A stretch of DNA of 64,000 bases, from positions 664,778 through 728,777 of the forward strand of contig NZ_LMNI01000010.1 of NCBI RefSeq assembly GCF_001422925.1. The letters are read 5' to 3'. Shown here piece by piece: positions 20,476-28,348 of the stretch. Each line of letters begins with the position of its first letter. Position 1 is the stretch's first letter. A model generated the notes under the pieces. It did no database searches. It had not been told where the DNA came from and saw only the letters and a program-made list of their open reading frames with translations. The stretch comes from Microbacterium sp. Leaf288. GTDB taxonomy: Bacteria; Actinomycetota; Actinomycetes; Actinomycetales; Microbacteriaceae. A program made the translations under genes and the position numbers.

Positions 20476-20760
20476 TCAGGCCACCTTCCAGCAGTGCTGA
20501 TGCCAATGCCGCCGGGCGGCGAGGTCCGCGGCGTCGCCCAGCACGCCGTCTGCGCGCCACGCCACCAGGTGCGCGACGCCGACGTCGATCTGCCGGCCGC
20601 ACCCGGGGCACGTGTACGGCTTCTGCGCCTGTGCGGCGGAGACCGGCTGCACGGTCCACTCGACACCGCGGCGCATCTCGGTGCGCTTCCAGCCCGCGAG
20701 CAGGCGCTCGAACGAATCGTCGCCGCCCGAATCGTGTCGACGGCGGTGGGAGCGCGGCAC
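20476..20760 (-). CDS. Small zinc-binding protein, function unknown
   Basis: A 94-residue basic protein. CPGCGRQIDVG and a C-terminal HWHQHCWKV suggest one zinc site of the CxxC...HxxHC type. The N terminus is Arg/His-rich (MPRSHRRRHDSGG). I know conserved actinobacterial proteins of this shape but not a tested function. It lies between the transglycosylase and alpha/beta-hydrolase genes with three- and one-base gaps, so it is almost certainly co-expressed with them. Confidence 0.7.
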   Translation of the reverse strand: MPRSHRRRHDSGGDDSFERLLAGWKRTEMRRGVEWTVQPVSAAQAQKPYTCPGCGRQIDVGVAHLVAWRADGVLGDAADLAARRHWHQHCWKVA

Positions 20761-20763
20761 GAC

Positions 20764-21525
20764 TCAGTACCAGCCTGTGCGCTGCGAGTGGTCCCACGCG
20801 CCGCACGGCGAGCCGTAACGGCCGCCGATGTAGCCGAGACCCCAGGCGATCTGCGTCGCGGGATTCGTCTCCCAGTCGGCGCCGGCGCTGGCCATCTTGC
20901 TGCCCGGGAGCGCCTGCGGGATGCCGTAGGCGCCGCTGCCCGCGTTGTACGCGTTGACGCGCCAGCCGGACTCCTTCTTCCAGAGCGCGACGAGGCAGGC
21001 GAACTGGTCGTCTCCCCAGCCCCGTGCCAGCACCATGTCGTAGGCGATGGCCTGCGCGCTGCCCGGGTCCGGCGTGACGAACGGAGGACGCCATCCACCG
21101 GATGACGACGATGTGGAGGTCGATGCCTGGGGGGTCGGCGTCGGCTTCGGCTTCACGTAGACCGTGTAGTTGCCCCGGTCGAGAGCCGCGGGCTCCGGAT
21201 CGGCCGCGGACTCGTCGCCGGCGCGGGACTGGACGTCATCCAGTCCGCTGGCGTAGAGCGAGACCTGCGACTCGTCGTCCACGCTCGCCTGCGCCAGCGC
21301 GAGCCCGGTCGGACCGATGTACGCGACGACGAAGCCGAGAACAGCGAAGGCGGCGAACGCGCCGACGACACCACGACGACGAGACCAGCGCGGAGCGGGC
21401 TTGCGGGGCGGTGACGGCGGCGCCGAGGGACTGGATGCTGCCACCGCGACCGGCCGCGCAGACCGGGCCGCCACCTCGTGACGTCGGGCGCGTCTGGTCG
21501 GGTACCGCTCGTTTCCAGAAGTCAC
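20764..21525 (-). CDS. Membrane-anchored lytic-transglycosylase-like protein
   Basis: A 253-residue protein with a basic Pro/Ala-rich cytoplasmic N terminus, one TM segment (residues 52-70), a Pro/Ser/Thr linker typical of wall-spanning regions (KPKPTPTPQASTSTSSSS), and a C-terminal domain of about 100 residues. That domain contains CLVALWKKESGWRVNAYN, where the Glu is the expected catalytic acid, then AYGIPQALPGSKM and TQIAWGLGYIGGRYGSPCGAW. This is the SLT/aggregation-promoting-factor type of domain that acts on peptidoglycan. The start is GTG. It heads the hydrolase/zinc-protein unit. Confidence 0.8.
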   Translation of the reverse strand: MTSGNERYPTRRARRHEVAARSARPVAVAASSPSAPPSPPRKPAPRWSRRRGVVGAFAAFAVLGFVVAYIGPTGLALAQASVDDESQVSLYASGLDDVQSRAGDESAADPEPAALDRGNYTVYVKPKPTPTPQASTSTSSSSGGWRPPFVTPDPGSAQAIAYDMVLARGWGDDQFACLVALWKKESGWRVNAYNAGSGAYGIPQALPGSKMASAGADWETNPATQIAWGLGYIGGRYGSPCGAWDHSQRTGWY

Positions 21526-21582
21526 AGTGTCCCGATTCTCGCATACCGGCGCGACGAGGTGCCATCCGCGGACCCGCGCGTC

Positions 21583-22146
21583 TCACTTGACGGCGAGCAT
21601 CACCTCGACGACGGCGTCGAGCACGGCGTCGACCTGCGTCTCGCGGTAACCCCCGCGCTGCATGCGGAACGCGACCGAGCGCACCTGCTCGACGGTGACG
21701 GAGTCGCCCGTCTCGAGGAACCGCGCGAGCTTGTCCGTGACGAGGTCGACCTCCGCGATGCGGTAGCCGTAGCGCAGCGGGGACACGCGGTCGAAGCGGC
21801 GCTTGGCCGGCCGCGAGAGGCGGTCCAGCACCTCCTGGGCGAGTTCACGGGTGTGGCCGACCCACTCCCTGGCCCCGGTGGCGGCGACGGCCGACGAGCG
21901 CTCGCGGGCGGCGAAGGCATCCTCGATGCGGCCGAGTGCGGCGTCCACCGAGGCGATGGCGTAGCCGTGGCGCACGAGCGGGAACGCGACCTGACGGATG
22001 TCGGCGGACGTGAGTGCGTCGGTGCCGCGCTCGAACGACGCACGTGCCCGCGCGAGGAACTCGTCGACGGGCTGCTTGTCGTAGCCCTTCTCGCGCCCGC
22101 GGGCTTCGGGGAAGGACGTTCGGGCGGTCGTCTCGGATGCGGTCAT
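21583..22146 (-). CDS. DivIVA-domain repeat protein
   Basis: A 187-residue protein built from four copies of a short unit with the core G-Y-x(4-5)-V-D: KGYDKQPVDEFLARA, HGYAIASVDAALGRI, YGYRIAEVDLVTDKL and GGYRETQVDAVLDAV. This core is the membrane-curvature and dimerisation motif of the DivIVA N-terminal domain. Here the long coiled coil of true DivIVA is absent. The ATG overlaps the cdsA stop codon by four bases, so it is translated with the CDP-diacylglycerol synthase. A role in polar or septal envelope synthesis is plausible. Confidence 0.8.
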   Translation of the reverse strand: MTASETTARTSFPEARGREKGYDKQPVDEFLARARASFERGTDALTSADIRQVAFPLVRHGYAIASVDAALGRIEDAFAARERSSAVAATGAREWVGHTRELAQEVLDRLSRPAKRRFDRVSPLRYGYRIAEVDLVTDKLARFLETGDSVTVEQVRSVAFRMQRGGYRETQVDAVLDAVVEVMLAVK

Positions 22147-23186
22147 GATGCCACCAGCGGAGTGAAGAGGTAGTAAAGGGTCAGCGCCGCGACGACCGAC
22201 AGGAGGATCGAGTCGAGGCGATCCAGGACGCCGCCGTGACCCGGGAGCCACGAGCTCATGTCCTTGATCCCGAGATCGCGCTTGATCATCGACTCTCCGA
22301 GGTCGCCGACCGTGGCCGTGGCGAGGATGAGGATTCCGAACACGGCGCCCATCCACCACTGAAGGCCGAGCATGAAGAGCCCGACGAGCACACCGGCGAG
22401 GATCGCGGCAGCAGCGGCACCCGCGAAGCCCTCCCACGTCTTCTTCGGGCTGATCCGGGGAGCCATGGGGTGCTTGCCCATCGTGATGCCCGCGGCGTAC
22501 GCGCCCGTGTCGACCGCGACGGCGACGATGATGAACGACAAGACCCACCACTCGCCGCCCTCCTTCGCCAGCAGAACGAGCGTGAGGCTTCCGAGGAAGG
22601 CGACGTAGAGCTGGAGGAACGTCGCGATGAGCACGTCGCCCAGCACCAGACCGTACGCACGGCCGTCGTGCGACGCCATCTGGCCGACCAGTCGCCACAC
22701 CACGACGAACGCGAGTGCCACGAACAGGAGCACCCAGTGCAGCCAGGAGTCGACGAAGAACGCCGACAGCACGACCACCGCACCCGCGATGAGCTGCGGG
22801 ATCAGATCGACCCGGCGACCGCTCGCGATGAGAGCCCGCGCGAACTCGAAGAGCGCGAGCAGCGCCGCGGCCAGCGCGAACGGCACGAACGCCCACTTGA
22901 CGAACAGCAGCGACCCCAGCAGGACGAGCCCGATCGCGAGGCCGATGAGGATCGCGACGATCAGGTCGCGCCCCGTCCGCTCCTTGATGCGCTCGTTCGC
23001 CTCCTCGAAATCGGCCCGCGCCTGTGCGACGTGGCCTTCCAACTCGCTGCGCGCCGCGCGCAGGTGAGACTGCAGTGCGGGGCCCGTGTCAGGGGTCTCG
23101 GCGGCACGGCGTGCCTCACCGGCCTCGCGCCGCGTCTGCGGTGAGGAAGGCTGTTCGCTCCGCGGCGGGTCGGATGCGTCGGTCAT
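22143..23186 (-). CDS. cdsA: Phosphatidate cytidylyltransferase (CDP-diglyceride synthase)
   Basis: CdsA makes CDP-diacylglycerol, the precursor of phosphatidylinositol, phosphatidylglycerol and cardiolipin. The 347-residue protein has a cytoplasmic charged, helical N-terminal extension of about 80 residues, then about eight TM segments. Its C-terminal signature has ISPKKTWEGFAGA and DLGESMIKRDLGIKDMSSW followed by GHGGVLDRLDS, which carries the metal-binding Asp residues. It follows frr, the usual actinobacterial order frr-cdsA, and overlaps the DivIVA-repeat gene. Confidence 0.95.
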   Translation of the reverse strand: MTDASDPPRSEQPSSPQTRREAGEARRAAETPDTGPALQSHLRAARSELEGHVAQARADFEEANERIKERTGRDLIVAILIGLAIGLVLLGSLLFVKWAFVPFALAAALLALFEFARALIASGRRVDLIPQLIAGAVVVLSAFFVDSWLHWVLLFVALAFVVVWRLVGQMASHDGRAYGLVLGDVLIATFLQLYVAFLGSLTLVLLAKEGGEWWVLSFIIVAVAVDTGAYAAGITMGKHPMAPRISPKKTWEGFAGAAAAAILAGVLVGLFMLGLQWWMGAVFGILILATATVGDLGESMIKRDLGIKDMSSWLPGHGGVLDRLDSILLSVVAALTLYYLFTPLVAS

Positions 23187-23195
23187 GGGCAGACC

Positions 23196-23750
23196 TCAGA
23201 CCTCGAGGAGCTCGGCCTCTTTGCGCTTGAGCGCCTCGTCGATGGCGTCGACGTGCGCGCGCGTGAGCGCGTCGAGCTCCTTCTCGCCGCGAGCGAGCTC
23301 GTCCTCGCCGACCTCGCCCTTCAGCGCGTCGATGTCGTCCTTCGCCTTGCGACGGATGCCGCGCACGTGGACCTTCGCGTCCTCGCCCTTGGTGCGCGTG
23401 AGCTTCACGTACTCCTTGCGGCGCTCCTCGGTGAGCTCGGGCATCGTGACGCGCACGAGGTTGCCGTCGTTCGTCGGGTTCACACCGAGGTTCGGGATGT
23501 CGCGGATCGACTGCTCGATCGCCTTCAGCGCCGACTTGTCGTAGGGCGTGATGAGGAGCGTTCGCGCCTCGGGGTTGTTGATCGACGCGAGCTGCGCAAG
23601 CGGCGTCGGGCTGCCGTAGTAGTCGACGAGGACCTTCTGGAACAGCTGCGGGTTCGCGCGTCCGGTGCGCACCGTGGCGAAGTCCTCCTTCGCTGCCTCG
23701 ACGGCGCGGTCCATGCGCACTCCGGCATCGGCCAAGACGTCCGCGATCAC
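23196..23750 (-). CDS. frr: Ribosome recycling factor
   Basis: RRF splits post-termination 70S ribosomes together with EF-G. The 184-residue protein has the normal length, with the N-terminal helix [21 protein letters not shown], the hinge/domain II sequence [24 protein letters not shown] and the C-terminal helix [18 protein letters not shown]. The start is GTG, preceded by a good AAGGAG ribosome site. It lies between pyrH and cdsA, the standard order. Confidence 0.97.
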   Translation of the reverse strand: MIADVLADAGVRMDRAVEAAKEDFATVRTGRANPQLFQKVLVDYYGSPTPLAQLASINNPEARTLLITPYDKSALKAIEQSIRDIPNLGVNPTNDGNLVRVTMPELTEERRKEYVKLTRTKGEDAKVHVRGIRRKAKDDIDALKGEVGEDELARGEKELDALTRAHVDAIDEALKRKEAELLEV

Positions 23751-23802
23751 AGTGTCTCCTTCGCGTAGATGGGGCTGGTCAAGTCTATCGACGCGGGACG
23801 CG

Positions 23803-24522
23803 TCACGCCGTGACCAGCGTGCCGATGGTGTCGCCCAGCAGAGCCTTCGTCACATTTCCCGCGGGCTCCATGCCGAACACGCGCATGTCCATGCGGTTGT
23901 CCATGCAGAGGCTGAACGCGGTCGAGTCGACCACCTTGAGACCCCGCTGCAGCGCGTCGAGATACGTGATGCGATCGATCAGGGTGGCCGAGGCATCCTT
24001 CTTCGGATCCGCGGTGTACACCCCGTCGACGCCGTTCTTCGCGACGAGCACCTCCTGCGCGTCGATCTCGAGAGCACGCTGCGCGGCGACCGTATCGGTG
24101 GAGAAGTAGGGCAGGCCGGCGCCGGCGCCGAAGATGACCACGCGACCCTTCTCCATGTGCCGCTCGGCGCGACGCGGGATGTAGGGCTCGGCGACCTGCG
24201 TCATCGAGATCGCCGACTGCACGCGCGTCGCGGCGCCCGCCTGCTCGAGGAAGTCCTGCAGGGCGAGGGCGTTCATGACGGTGCCCAGCATGCCCATGTA
24301 ATCGGCGCGGCCGCGGTCCATGCCGCGCTGACTGAGTTCGGCGCCGCGGAAGAAGTTGCCGCCACCGACGACGATCGCGATCTCGACGCGGTCGACGGCG
24401 GCCGCGATCTCCTGGGCGATCTGGCTGACCACGTCGGGGTTCACACCCAGCTGGCCTCCGCCGAACGCTTCGCCGGACAGCTTCAGAAGGACGCGGCGGC
24501 GCCCGGTGTTCTCGTTGATCAC
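23803..24522 (-). CDS. pyrH: UMP kinase
   Basis: PyrH phosphorylates UMP to UDP for pyrimidine nucleotide synthesis; it belongs to the amino acid kinase fold. The 239-residue protein shows [13 protein letters not shown] at the N terminus, the phosphate-binding [10 protein letters not shown], and [21 protein letters not shown]. The start is GTG with GAGAGG upstream. TAGTTT at about 24544-24549 is a candidate -10, placing its own promoter after the tsf terminator. Its last residues, [10 protein letters not shown], are typical. Confidence 0.97.
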   Translation of the reverse strand: MINENTGRRRVLLKLSGEAFGGGQLGVNPDVVSQIAQEIAAAVDRVEIAIVVGGGNFFRGAELSQRGMDRGRADYMGMLGTVMNALALQDFLEQAGAATRVQSAISMTQVAEPYIPRRAERHMEKGRVVIFGAGAGLPYFSTDTVAAQRALEIDAQEVLVAKNGVDGVYTADPKKDASATLIDRITYLDALQRGLKVVDSTAFSLCMDNRMDMRVFGMEPAGNVTKALLGDTIGTLVTA

Positions 24523-24565
24523 TGTGGTCCTCTCGTCTACGACAAACTACCGAAGGGCATGAGAA

Positions 24566-24597
24566 AAGGCCCGCATCGGCTTGCCGATGCGGGCCTT
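24566..24597 (-). terminator. Terminator after tsf
   Basis: Perfect 15-base arms (AAGGCCCGCATCGGC and its complement) flank a two-base centre. Read on the minus strand it ends in a U-rich stretch (TTTTCTC), the pattern of an intrinsic terminator closing the rpsB-tsf unit ahead of pyrH. Confidence 0.9.
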
Positions 24598-24606
24598 CTC
24601 AGAAGG

Positions 24607-25434
24607 TCAGGCGCCGACCTTGTAGCGGGCGAAGCCCGTCAGGGTCAGACCGGCGTCCTTCGCGACCTGCGCGACCGACTGCTTGTTGTCCTTCGCGTAG
24701 TCCTGGTCGAGCAGCGAGACCTGCTTGAAGAACGCGTTGACGCGACCCTCGACGATCTTCGGGAGGGCGGCCTCGGGCTTGCCCTCGTTGCGGGAGATCT
24801 CGGTGACGATCTCGCGCTCCTTCTCGACCTCGGCCTCGGGCACCTCGTCGCGCGACAGGTACGACGGGTTCGCGAACGAGATGTGCTGTGCGAGGCTGCG
24901 CGCCGTCTCGGCGTCGTCGCCCGAGTAGGCGAGGACGACACCGACCTGCGGCGGCAGGTCCTTGCTGGTCTTGTGGAGGTAGATCTCGAACTTGTCGCCC
25001 GAGAGCGTGTTCACGCGACGCAGCTCGACCTTTTCGCCGATGATCGCGGCCTCGTCCGAGATGAGCTCGGCGACCGTCTGGCTGCCGGCGGACGCGGCGA
25101 GAGCGGCCTCGGCCGAGTCGGCGTGCGCGGCGGCTGCGGCGTCGAGGACCTTCTCCGCGAGGGCGATGAAGCGCTCGTTCTTCGCGACGAAGTCGGTCTC
25201 GGTGTTGAGCTCGATGATCGTGACCTGACCGTCGACCTCCTTGGCCGCGACCAGACCCTCGCTCGTGGAGCGGTCGGCGCGCTTGGCGTTGCCCTTCGCA
25301 CCCTTGAGGCGCAGGATCTCGACGGCCTTCTCGAGGTCGCCGTCGGCCTCCTCGAGCGCCTTCTTGGTGTCGACCATGCCCGTGCCGAGCTGCTCGCGCA
25401 GCGTCTTGATGTCAGCGATCGTGAAGTTTGCCAT
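24607..25434 (-). CDS. tsf: Translation elongation factor Ts
   Basis: EF-Ts exchanges GDP for GTP on EF-Tu. The 275-residue protein begins MANFTIADIKTLREQLGTGMVDTKKALEEA, the UBA-like N-terminal domain, and continues with the core TDFVAKNERF motif that contacts EF-Tu. The ATG has an AAGGAG site (GCAAGGAG family position, in the leader just upstream). It follows rpsB with 103 bases between and is closed by a strong terminator. Confidence 0.97.
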   Translation of the reverse strand: MANFTIADIKTLREQLGTGMVDTKKALEEADGDLEKAVEILRLKGAKGNAKRADRSTSEGLVAAKEVDGQVTIIELNTETDFVAKNERFIALAEKVLDAAAAAHADSAEAALAASAGSQTVAELISDEAAIIGEKVELRRVNTLSGDKFEIYLHKTSKDLPPQVGVVLAYSGDDAETARSLAQHISFANPSYLSRDEVPEAEVEKEREIVTEISRNEGKPEAALPKIVEGRVNAFFKQVSLLDQDYAKDNKQSVAQVAKDAGLTLTGFARYKVGA

Positions 25435-25537
25435 GGGTGGCTGCTCCTTGAATTGGTGAGTTCTCGTGGATGCCTCGGCGGGACCGTCCGGACCGTTCGA
25501 TCGGGGCGATCCCGCCGGGGCGGAGTGTGTGTGAGCT

Positions 25538-26446
25538 TTACTCGGCGGAGGTCGCCTCAGCGGCCTCAGCAGCCTCGGCGGTTTCGACAGCCTCGACGGC
25601 CTCGGCGCCCGCCTCGTCGGCGGCCGACTCGGTCGCGACGGTCTCGACCTCGGCGACGTCGGTCACCACGGCCTCGTCGGAGGGCGCGGGCTGCTCGAGC
25701 AGCTCGCGCTCCCAGTCGGCGAGGGGCTCCGCGTCAGCGGTCTCGTCGGTGGGCTGGTGGCGCTGGATCAGGCCCTCGGCGGCGGCGTCGGCGATGATGC
25801 GCGTGAGCAGGCCCACCGAGCGGATCGCGTCGTCGTTGCCGGGGATCGGGTACTGGAACTCGTCCGGGTCGGCGTTGGTGTCGAGGATGCCGATCACCGG
25901 GATGCCGAGCTTGGACGCCTCGTTGATGGCGAGGTGCTCGCGCTTGGCGTCGACGACCCAGATGGCCGAGGGGGTCTTCTGGAGGTTGCGGATTCCGCCG
26001 AGCGACTTGTGGAGCTTGTCGAGCTCGCGCTTCTTGAGAAGGAGCTCCTTCTTGGTGAAGCCGCTCTCGGCCGGGTTCTCGAAGTCGAGCTCCTCGAGCT
26101 CCTTCATGCGCGCGAGACGCTTCGACACGGTCGAGAAGTTGGTGAGCAGACCGCCGAGCCAGCGCTGGTTGACGTAGGGCTGGCCCACGCGGGTCGCCTG
26201 CTCGGCGATGACTTCCTGCGCCTGCTTCTTGGTGCCGACGAAGAGGATGGTGCCGCCGTGAGCGACCGTCTCCTTGACGAACTCGTACGCCTTGTCGATG
26301 TACGTCAGCGACTGCTGCAGGTCGATGATGTGGATGCCGCTGCGCTCCGTGAGGATGAAGCGCTTGACCTTCGGGTTCCACCGGCGGGTCTGGTGTCCGA
26401 AGTGGACGCCGCTGTCGAGCAGCTGGCGAATGGTGACGACGGCCAT
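25538..26446 (-). CDS. rpsB: 30S ribosomal protein S2
   Basis: S2 joins the 30S subunit late and contacts S1 where present. The 302-residue protein has the normal core ([30 protein letters not shown] through [17 protein letters not shown]). It then has an extension of about 60 residues that is very rich in Glu and Ala, ending [12 protein letters not shown]. The ATG at 26446 has a clear AGGAGA site seven bases upstream, so the longer open frame above it is not used. It is the first gene of rpsB-tsf. Confidence 0.97.
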   Translation of the reverse strand: MAVVTIRQLLDSGVHFGHQTRRWNPKVKRFILTERSGIHIIDLQQSLTYIDKAYEFVKETVAHGGTILFVGTKKQAQEVIAEQATRVGQPYVNQRWLGGLLTNFSTVSKRLARMKELEELDFENPAESGFTKKELLLKKRELDKLHKSLGGIRNLQKTPSAIWVVDAKREHLAINEASKLGIPVIGILDTNADPDEFQYPIPGNDDAIRSVGLLTRIIADAAAEGLIQRHQPTDETADAEPLADWERELLEQPAPSDEAVVTDVAEVETVATESAADEAGAEAVEAVETAEAAEAAEATSAE

Positions 26447-26672
26447 GGCCGTTCTCCTGTTCCGGCGCGTGTGCGCCTGTTGCGGTTGTTCTCGCGCCGG
26501 CTCGTGGCCGGCGTGGCCTGGCGCCCGGCTCATTCCCGCCTCGCGATCGCTCGGAAGCGTTCGCGAAGACCGTCGGGGATGGATGCCGCGCCGTACCCTT
26601 CGTCAGACTCGGGGCTTGCGGCGCTGTGGGCACGCGGAGTCACCCCGACATGCGGAGTGCACAGTCAGTGTA
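26447..26672 (-). promoter_or_regulatory. rpsB promoter and long 5' leader
   Basis: This gene-free stretch of over 300 bases separates rpsB from the divergent M23-family gene. On the minus strand TGATACACT is an extended -10 (hexamer TACACT at 26672-26667), predicting a start near 26660 and a leader of about 210 bases before rpsB. The leader contains a GC-rich hairpin (CGCCGGC-TCGTG-GCCGGCG, 26495-26513). A leader this long on an S2 gene could be a site of autoregulation, but I see no match to a known S2-binding structure. Confidence 0.45.
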
Positions 26673-26769
26673 TCAGGAGAGGCCGGGCCGCTCCTCCTCC
26701 CCCGGCGGCCGAGCGCGCGGCTTCTCCACGGGTGTCGGTGCCACGGATCCGCAGCGTTCCCCGCATGGT

Positions 26770-26775
26770 CACGGT
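26770..26775 (+). promoter_or_regulatory. Candidate leaderless -10 of the M23-family gene
   Basis: CACGGT followed by six bases and then the ATG at 26782. The first base departs from TANNNT, so the call is weaker than for other genes. Confidence 0.35.
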
Positions 26776-26781
26776 GGGATC

Positions 26782-27363
26782 ATGACTCGATCCGTCCCCG
26801 CCCGCCAGCGCGGATTCCGTCGCGGCTGGGCCCGCCGCGCCCGGGGCGCGATCGCCCTCAGCGTCCTTCTTGCGGTCGCACCCGTTGCAGCGCGGGCCGA
26901 CGCCGTCCGGGAGCCCGAGACTGTCCCGGTCGCCGACGGCGGCGCGGTGTCGCTCGCACGGGACTGGACCTGGCCGGTGCACCCGTTCCGGCTCGTGCAC
27001 CCCTTCGTCGCACCAGCGCACGAGTACGGACCAGGTCATCGGGGAATCGACCTGCTGCCGTCACGAGACGGCGTCGTGCGCGCCCCGGCACCAGGTGTGG
27101 TGGCGTTCTCCGGACAGGTCGCTGGGCGCGGAGTGATCACCGTGGACCATGGCGACGGCCTGGTGTCCACACTCGAGCCGGTCGACCCCGGGCTCCCGGT
27201 CGGGACGCCGGTCGAACGATCCACTCCTCTGGGCACGATCTCGGCCGGAGGACACGCCGAGCTCGGCGCCGTGCATTTCGGCGTCCGGCTGGACGGTGCG
27301 TACATCAACCCGCTCGTGCTGCTGGGCGGGGTGCCGCGGGCCGTGCTCCTCCCGTGCTGCTAG
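26782..27363 (+). CDS. Exported M23-family (LytM-like) peptidase homologue, one catalytic His missing
   Basis: A 193-residue protein with a Sec-type signal: basic start MTRSVPARQRGFRRGWARRARG, hydrophobic AIALSVLLAVAPVAARA, then a likely cleavage near ARADA. The mature part is a LytM/M23 domain with the first metal motif intact (HRGIDL, H-x3-D) and the strand VITVDHGDGLVSTLEPV. The second motif reads GAVHFGVR, so the H-x-H pair has lost its first His. It may be a non-catalytic wall-binding or amidase-activating protein. It is divergent from rpsB and convergent with xerC. Confidence 0.8.
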   Translation: MTRSVPARQRGFRRGWARRARGAIALSVLLAVAPVAARADAVREPETVPVADGGAVSLARDWTWPVHPFRLVHPFVAPAHEYGPGHRGIDLLPSRDGVVRAPAPGVVAFSGQVAGRGVITVDHGDGLVSTLEPVDPGLPVGTPVERSTPLGTISAGGHAELGAVHFGVRLDGAYINPLVLLGGVPRAVLLPCC

Positions 27364-27370
27364 CTGCCCC

Positions 27371-28276
27371 TCAGGCCCGCGGGTGCGCGAGGCGGTAGGA
27401 GGCAGCCAGTCGCTCGCTGGAGACGTGCGTGTAGATCTGCGTGGTCCCGAGGCTCGCGTGGCCCAGCATCTCCTGGACGGCGCGGAGATCTGCGCCACCG
27501 TCGAGGAGGTGGGTCGCCGCCGAGTGACGCAGCGCGTGCGGTCCCACCTGCGCCCCGAGCTCGGGCCCGAGTTCGCGCGAGACGAGGTCGTACACCGCAC
27601 GGGCGCCGATCCGACCGCCCCGGGCGCCGAGGAACAGGGCCGGCAAGGGCAGCTCGTCCGCACGCCTGGCGAGGAGCGACGGTCGGCCGCGAACGATGTA
27701 GGCGTCGACCGCCCGGAGCGCCGGGAGGCCGAACGGCACGACCCTTTCCTTCGATCCCTTTCCGAGGACCCGAGCCGTGCGTCGGTCGCGGTCGAGGTCG
27801 CCGACGTCGAGCCCGCAGAGCTCGGAGACACGCACGGCAGCTCCGTACAGCAGTTCGAGGATGGCGTGATCGCGCAACGCGATCGGGTCGCCGTCGGCGG
27901 CGGCGGATGCCAGCCGATCGAGCACCCCGCTGAGGGTATCCGCTGTCGCCACCTTGGGAAGCGTCTTGCCGCGCTTCGGGGCGACCAGGCGAAGGCTCGG
28001 GTCGGCCGGCACCGCGCCGGTCTCGGCCGCCCAGGCGAAGAGGCCCCGGACGGCCGCCGTGCGCCGCGCGATCGTGGCGCGGCTGTCGCCGCGCTGGACG
28101 GCGTGCCAGAGCCAGTCGCGGAGGTTCTCGAGATCGACGGCGACCAGGTCGATGTCGCCGCAGGCGGTGGCGAGTCCTTCCAGATCGGAGCGATAGGCCC
28201 GCACCGTCGCCGGAGACAGGCGGCGCACCTCCGCGAGGTGACGCAGGTACGCCCCCGCTGCCTCGTGGATGTCCAT
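27371..28276 (-). CDS. xerC: Tyrosine recombinase (XerC type)
   Basis: Xer recombinases resolve chromosome dimers at dif during division. The 301-residue protein has an N-terminal SAM-like core-binding domain (LSPATVRAYRSDLEGL) and all catalytic residues: Arg in GAAVRVSEL, Lys in GKGSKERVVPFG, H-x-x-R in HALRHSAATHLLDGG, His in MLGHASLGTT and Tyr in QIYTHVS. It sits between dprA and rpsB, the standard actinobacterial place for xerC, which argues against a phage integrase. CAAGCT six bases before the ATG may be a leaderless -10. Confidence 0.9.
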   Translation of the reverse strand: MDIHEAAGAYLRHLAEVRRLSPATVRAYRSDLEGLATACGDIDLVAVDLENLRDWLWHAVQRGDSRATIARRTAAVRGLFAWAAETGAVPADPSLRLVAPKRGKTLPKVATADTLSGVLDRLASAAADGDPIALRDHAILELLYGAAVRVSELCGLDVGDLDRDRRTARVLGKGSKERVVPFGLPALRAVDAYIVRGRPSLLARRADELPLPALFLGARGGRIGARAVYDLVSRELGPELGAQVGPHALRHSAATHLLDGGADLRAVQEMLGHASLGTTQIYTHVSSERLAASYRLAHPRA

Positions 28277-28282
28277 GCGTCC

Positions 28283-28288
28283 AGCTTG
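28283..28288 (-). promoter_or_regulatory. Candidate leaderless -10 of xerC
   Basis: CAAGCT (minus strand) followed by six bases and the ATG at 28276. No Shine-Dalgarno sequence is visible for xerC, which agrees with a leaderless start, but the first base is not T. Confidence 0.35.
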
Positions 28289-28348
28289 CGCCCGCGCGTG
28301 CGCGCGGCGGTGCTGCGACGCACCCGAAGACGCTCCGCCGTCCGTCGA

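Noticed and set aside
27334-27382. CCGCGGGCC/GGCCCGCGG inverted repeat around the convergent M23-family and xerC stop codons
   Set aside because: The nine-base arms are separated by a 31-base loop and lie in coding sequence; too weak to call a terminator.
27371-28276. Tyrosine recombinase as a phage integrase or mobile-island marker
   Set aside because: It lies between dprA and rpsB, the standard chromosomal xerC position, with no attachment-site repeats, tRNA gene or phage genes nearby.
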